NCBI RefSeq assembly: GCF_026625565.1
Contig: NZ_CP112998.1
Coordinates: 7,538,501 to 7,602,500 of the forward strand
Direction: 5' to 3'
DNA: 64,000 nt
Source: Dyadobacter pollutisoli
GTDB lineage: Bacteria; Bacteroidota; Bacteroidia; Cytophagales; Spirosomataceae
Shown here: one piece after another, positions 60,625-64,000 of the stretch
Numbering within the stretch: position 1 is the stretch's first letter
Layout of the letters: each line of letters begins with the position of its first letter
Translations under genes and position numbers: made by a program
The notes under the pieces: generated by a model
What the model saw: the letters and a program-made list of their open reading frames with translations, nothing else
What the model was told of the DNA's origin: nothing
The model's database searches: none

Positions 60625-61182
60625 ATGGAAACAAAGGAAGAGATTTTAAGAATAATAGATGTACTGAACGACACCTACGAAAGCGAAGAAGCATGGTATG
60701 GTCCATCTGTGGTGGAGGCGCTGCGGGACGTAACGCCCAAAATGGCTGAGGTAAGGTTAAGCAGCAATACACACTCTATTGCTGAAATTGTTTACCACAT
60801 GACTACCTGGCGTATTTTTGCCGTACGCAAGATTCAGGGCGATGCCGAGTTTGATATCAAGACACAAGATAAGGATTGGAAGAAGTTTCCGATCGTGGAC
60901 GAATTTGAATGGGAAGCAATCCAGATGGAGCTGAGCTTGTCGCAGGAAGAGCTGGTTTCTGAACTGGAAAAGATCGAAAGTGACAGCTTTCTGGAAGAGT
61001 TTGTACCGGGCCGTGACTATTCCTATTACACATTGATACACGGTGTTATTCAGCATGATGTGTATCACGCAGGGCAAATCGGGCTCATTAAAAAGGCAGT
61101 AAAAGGAATGAGACTGGAAGAGGATGATTACGGTGCATTCGATGATCGCTCGGATTTTGATAACGGAACCGACTACTACTGA
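60625..61182 (+). CDS. DinB-like protein
   Basis: A 185-residue four-helix DinB/YfiT-type protein. The putative metal-site His residues lie in HSIAEIVYHMTTWR (about 51-64) and in HDVYHAGQIG (about 145-154). Such proteins act as thiol-dependent or metal-dependent transferases in some bacteria; no partner gene indicates the reaction here. The C-terminus is acidic (EEDDYGAFDDRSDFDNG). Confidence 0.88.
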   Translation: METKEEILRIIDVLNDTYESEEAWYGPSVVEALRDVTPKMAEVRLSSNTHSIAEIVYHMTTWRIFAVRKIQGDAEFDIKTQDKDWKKFPIVDEFEWEAIQMELSLSQEELVSELEKIESDSFLEEFVPGRDYSYYTLIHGVIQHDVYHAGQIGLIKKAVKGMRLEEDDYGAFDDRSDFDNGTDYY

Positions 61183-61308
61183 AACCTACATGAAATTTCG
61201 TCAAAATAGAAAAATACCTATTGTTTATAATTTAAATTTTATATTTTGCATAATAATAGAACGTAGTATTCTAAAAAATACAAACGTTCTAATGGTGTGG
61301 ATATAGAC

Positions 61309-61344
61309 AAAAAGGCTGCCCGTTGTTTCGGACAGCCTTTTTTT
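61309..61344 (+). terminator. terminator or attenuator in the leader of the OmpR-type regulator
   Basis: The arms AAAAAGGCTG and CAGCCTTTTT with an inner CCG/CGG stem and a run of seven T. It lies 127 bp after the DinB-like gene and 52 bp before the response regulator ATG. It may end the DinB transcript or attenuate a promoter located near 61230-61260. Confidence 0.85.
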
Positions 61345-61368
61345 ATGGAAAATTGTGTGCAACATTTG
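61338..61368 (+). promoter_or_regulatory. weak candidate promoter of the OmpR-type system
   Basis: The T-run of the preceding hairpin would provide the -33 region, and AACATTTG (61361-61368, one mismatch) the -7 box, 28 bases before the ATG at 61396. Confidence 0.35.
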
Positions 61369-61395
61369 GCATCTAAACCGCTTGGTCAACCCCCT

Positions 61396-62073
61396 ATGAA
61401 AATATTAATCGTTGAAGATGAACCCAAACTGGCAGGCTTTCTGAAACGCGGCCTTGAAGAACAATCCTGGGAAGTTGAACTGGCCTATGACGGACAGGTC
61501 GGGAAAAAGATGGCATCCAATTACCGGTTCGATGTGATCATTCTGGATGTGAACCTGCCTTTGCTCAACGGGTATGACCTGGCCAAGCAACTGCGAAACG
61601 ACGGACTTGCGACCCCGATCTTATTTTTGACGGCATTAGGGACCATTGATGACAAGCTGGACGGTTTTGAAGCCGGCGGCGATGACTATCTCGTTAAACC
61701 ATTTGAGTTCCGCGAGCTGATCGCGCGGATCAAGGTTCTTTCACAAAGAAACAATTCGAGGGACCAGTCCAATCAGGTGCTGAGCCTGGCCGATCTGGAA
61801 CTGAACCTCGACGAAAAAGTCGCGCGGAGAGGAGGAAACCGAATCGACCTCACGGCGAAGGAATTTGCATTGCTCGAATACCTCATGCGTAACCGCGGGC
61901 GTGTGGTATCGCGTGTGGACATTGCCGAGCAGGTATGGGACATCCGGTTCGACACCGGTACCAATGTGATCGACGTTTACATTAACTTTTTGAGAAAGAA
62001 AGTGGACAAAGATTATCCTAACAAGTTGATTCACACAGTGGTGGGTATGGGTTATATCTTCAAAGAGGAATGA
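61396..62073 (+). CDS. OmpR/PhoB-type response regulator
   Basis: A 225-residue regulator starting at ATG 61396; an in-frame upstream extension would pass through the hairpin and is not credible. The receiver domain has phosphoacceptor Asp51 in VIILDVNLPLLNGYD, with acidic residues at 8-9 and Lys near 101 (LVKPFEF). The C-terminal winged helix (about 125-222) ends in VDVYINFLRKKVDKDY ... GMGYIFKEE. Its stop codon overlaps the kinase start (ATGA), so the two are coupled. The regulon is unknown; the type resembles CopR/CusR or PhoP-like regulators. Confidence 0.95.
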   Translation: MKILIVEDEPKLAGFLKRGLEEQSWEVELAYDGQVGKKMASNYRFDVIILDVNLPLLNGYDLAKQLRNDGLATPILFLTALGTIDDKLDGFEAGGDDYLVKPFEFRELIARIKVLSQRNNSRDQSNQVLSLADLELNLDEKVARRGGNRIDLTAKEFALLEYLMRNRGRVVSRVDIAEQVWDIRFDTGTNVIDVYINFLRKKVDKDYPNKLIHTVVGMGYIFKEE

Positions 62074-63440
62074 ACATCAAGTCCCGGCTGACGCTTCTTT
62101 TCACCATGTTGGTAGGTTCTATCATGGCCTTGTTCTGCTTGTCCATTTACTTCTTTTACGACCAGTATCGGGAGAAGCAATTTTATTCTTTTTTGAATGA
62201 GCGCGGGCAGACCATTGCGCAATTGGTAGAAGCAAGTACCGGGATTAGTAAGGCTGACATTGAAAAAATAGAAAAAGAGAACAATACCGTTCTGCTGGAC
62301 GAGGAAATTACGATCTATGACGGTTCCGATTCATTGATCTTTACCAGCGGAAAAGAAGGCTTCGATCTCACCAAAGCCATGTTGACTGAGGCGAGGGGAG
62401 GAAAGGAGATTCATACCAAATACCAGAAGAACGAGGTCATCATCATTCGCCACATTTTACAGGATCATCGCAAGCCTTGGGTGGTAGTCGCCGTCGCAAA
62501 AGATTACCCCGGTATGAACCAGTTACAGCGGTTGCGTGAAATTCTTGTGATCGGCTGGCTGCTATCATTGGTATTGGTGGGTGTAGCGGGTTGGCAGTTT
62601 GCGAATGATGCCATTAAACCCGTGTCTGACATTATTGATCAGGTGAACAACATTTCGGCTGGTAACCTGCATGAAAAAGTAACGGTAGGTAGGGAAAAGG
62701 ATGAGCTGGCATTGCTGGCGCAGACATTTAACCAAATGCTGAACCGTGTGGAAATCGCCTTCGTCGCCCAGAAAAACTTTGTGTCGCACGCGTCGCATGA
62801 GCTGCGTACGCCCCTCGCACTGATCATGAGCGAGGCGGAGCTTGGCCTGATGAAAGAAAGGACGGGACCGGAGTATCAGGACGCATTGAAGGGGATTTGG
62901 GCCGAAGCCAAAGAAATGAATGAGCTGGTAAGCAGGTTGCTGGAACTTGCCCGCACCGAAGAGCATGCGTTCAAGGTAACATTCTCGAAAATCCGTGTGG
63001 ATGAAGTGTTATGGCAGGCCAAAGCATCGGTACAACAAAAAAATCCGGGTTATGATGTACACATTCACTACGACCAGATCCCTGATGACGAAGAACAGCT
63101 GAAAAGGTACGGCGATGAAAGTCTCCTGCGCACGGCGTTCATGAACCTGATGGACAATGCTTGCAAATACTCTTCGAACAAAGCTGTGAATGTGTTTCTG
63201 GAAATTCAGAAAGACCTCATTAAAATTTATTTCAAAGACGTTGGCGTCGGTATCGCCCAGGACGAACTTCCATACATTTTTGATACATTCTACAGAAGCG
63301 CCACTACAATCAGCGAGGCGGGCTACGGTATTGGCCTGGCGTTGACCAAGCGGATCATTAACATGCAGGGAGCCAGTATAGATGTGGAGTCGAAACTGGG
63401 TGCCGGTACTACATTTATCCTGCGGTTTCCGCCTTTTTAA
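62070..63440 (+). CDS. sensor histidine kinase with HAMP domain
   Basis: A 456-residue membrane kinase: TM1 about 10-30, a periplasmic sensor region of about 125 residues, TM2 about 157-176, and a HAMP domain about 177-230. HisKA follows with phospho-His243 in SHASHELRTPLALIMSEAE. The HATPase has N-box MNLMDNACKYSS, G1 DVGVGIA and G2 GYGIGLALTKRI. It partners the OmpR-type regulator encoded just before it. The periplasmic domain has no obvious metal-binding Cys/His cluster, so the signal cannot be predicted. Confidence 0.95.
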   Translation: MNIKSRLTLLFTMLVGSIMALFCLSIYFFYDQYREKQFYSFLNERGQTIAQLVEASTGISKADIEKIEKENNTVLLDEEITIYDGSDSLIFTSGKEGFDLTKAMLTEARGGKEIHTKYQKNEVIIIRHILQDHRKPWVVVAVAKDYPGMNQLQRLREILVIGWLLSLVLVGVAGWQFANDAIKPVSDIIDQVNNISAGNLHEKVTVGREKDELALLAQTFNQMLNRVEIAFVAQKNFVSHASHELRTPLALIMSEAELGLMKERTGPEYQDALKGIWAEAKEMNELVSRLLELARTEEHAFKVTFSKIRVDEVLWQAKASVQQKNPGYDVHIHYDQIPDDEEQLKRYGDESLLRTAFMNLMDNACKYSSNKAVNVFLEIQKDLIKIYFKDVGVGIAQDELPYIFDTFYRSATTISEAGYGIGLALTKRIINMQGASIDVESKLGAGTTFILRFPPF

Positions 63441-63454
63441 TTCTCTTTTAATTC

Positions 63455-63477
63455 GGTGTTAATGTGCCTTTAACACC
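63455..63477 (+). terminator. weak hairpin terminator after the kinase gene
   Basis: An 8-bp stem (GGTGTTAA / TTAACACC) with a 7-nt loop. The T-run (TTTTTTG) begins about 10 bases after the stem, so termination would be weak. Confidence 0.4.
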
Positions 63478-63568
63478 CCTAAATGTTTTTTGTAGCATAA
63501 ATCAACTGTCTTGATTTGTACATGCTGTGAAGCATTCTCTTTTGCGTTTCTCTAATTCATTTTCAGGC

Positions 63569-63595
63569 AATTTTTGTCAGTCACAAACAAAAATT
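63569..63595. repeat. inverted repeat in the SulP gene leader
   Basis: AATTTTTGT and ACAAAAATT, perfect 9-bp arms with a 9-base spacer, 24 bases before the SulP start codon. It may be an operator or a leader hairpin. Confidence 0.5.
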
Positions 63596-63618
63596 ACCTG
63601 TCAATCCAAATAGCGATC

Positions 63619-64000
63619 ATGAATTCAGTAACAGGACATCCTGCCTCAGGAAAGCCTGCCTTATGGAAACCGGCCACGGGTTTCAAAGGCTTAAAGGAAA
63701 ACTGGAAGCAGGATCTGATGTCTGGTTTTCTGGTATCGCTCATTGCGCTGCCACTCAGTTTGGGGATCGCAGGTGCAAGTAATTTTCCGCCGATTATGGG
63801 GGTTATGACCGCGATTGTAGGAGGTATACTTGTTTCTTTTCTGACAAATTCCGAGCTAACGATTAAAGGGCCGGCCGCAGGTCTGATCGTTATTGTGGCA
63901 GGGGCTGTCAATGAGCTGGGTAAAGGTGATACCGTTTTGGGATGGCACCTCGCATTGGGTGCGATCGTTGTGGCAGGAGTTGTTCAGGTTTTAATGGGTC
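63619..64000 (+). CDS. SulP family anion transporter (N-terminal part, truncated by window edge)
   Basis: The 127 visible residues start at ATG 63619: a cytoplasmic N-terminus of about 30 residues, then the SulP core SGFLVSLIALPLSLGIAGASNFPPIMGVMTAIVGGILVSFLTNSELTIKGPAAGLIVIVAGAV, which contains the conserved SLC26/SulP anion-binding helices. Such proteins carry sulfate, bicarbonate or other anions. The C-terminal part and any linked carbonic anhydrase gene lie beyond the window. Confidence 0.9.
   Translation, partial: MNSVTGHPASGKPALWKPATGFKGLKENWKQDLMSGFLVSLIALPLSLGIAGASNFPPIMGVMTAIVGGILVSFLTNSELTIKGPAAGLIVIVAGAVNELGKGDTVLGWHLALGAIVVAGVVQVLMG

Overview
The window looks like chromosomal DNA of a Bacteroidota member of the order Cytophagales. 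Dyadobacter or a close Spirosomaceae relative is my best guess, from overall gene style only. The clues are exact or near matches to the Bacteroidota promoter pattern (TTTG, about 19 nt, TAnnTTTG), weak ribosome binding sites, a type IX secretion sorting protein, PepSY-like and DUF4136 lipoproteins, an SLBB-type polysaccharide exporter and an ECF sigma/anti-sigma pair. There are no prophages, insertion sequences or CRISPR arrays.

Region 1 (1-12.3 kb) is housekeeping and regulatory. It holds an ECF sigma factor overlapping a truncated putative anti-sigma gene, a PepSY-like lipoprotein, an Lrp/AsnC regulator divergent from full-length cobalamin-dependent methionine synthase (metH), an NTF2-like secreted protein and a concentrative nucleoside transporter. 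A minus-strand operon follows: unknown protein, multi-pass membrane protein, HisKA_3-type histidine kinase and LuxR-type response regulator. Region 2 (11.3-19.3 kb) carries YihY/BrkB, sppA, a SixA-like phosphatase, xerD, aroQ, an M14 carboxypeptidase-like enzyme and tRNA-Glu(UUC).

Region 3 (19.5-24.9 kb) starts with a modular T9SS cargo protein and then a compact accessory island. The island has an XRE-type regulator, two complete hicA-hicB toxin-antitoxin modules facing each other, two small paralogous proteins and a frameshifted, internally deleted remnant of what looks like a larger toxin gene. Several island genes share an ACACA(C/T)TAT leader, and palindromic operator candidates lie in front of them.

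Region 4 (24.9-35.8 kb) holds stand-alone enzymes: an MBL-fold hydrolase, a CocE-like hydrolase with a ThuA-like protein, a purple acid phosphatase, a B12-binding radical SAM enzyme with unusual Cx4Cx2C cysteine spacing, a GlcNAc-6-P deacetylase, a pentapeptide-repeat protein and thioredoxin.

Region 5 (35.9-53.6 kb) is one long minus-strand surface polysaccharide operon reading away from a good promoter at 53.55 kb. Its order is outer-membrane SLBB exporter, chain-length/co-polymerase protein, ABC permease and ATPase with carbohydrate-binding tail, DegT aminotransferase, multi-TM glycosyltransferase, WbqC-like protein, NeuD-like acyltransferase, five glycosyltransferase-type proteins, an O-antigen ligase/polymerase-like protein and an acyltransferase-3. 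Together these would build, decorate, export and attach an amino-sugar-containing glycan.

Region 6 (53.7-64 kb) contains topoisomerase IV subunit B, pheA, an operon of DUF4136 lipoprotein, beta-barrel protein and an unrecognised 723-residue anchored protein, a DinB-like protein, an OmpR-type two-component system preceded by a terminator-like hairpin, and the start of a SulP anion transporter cut by the window edge.
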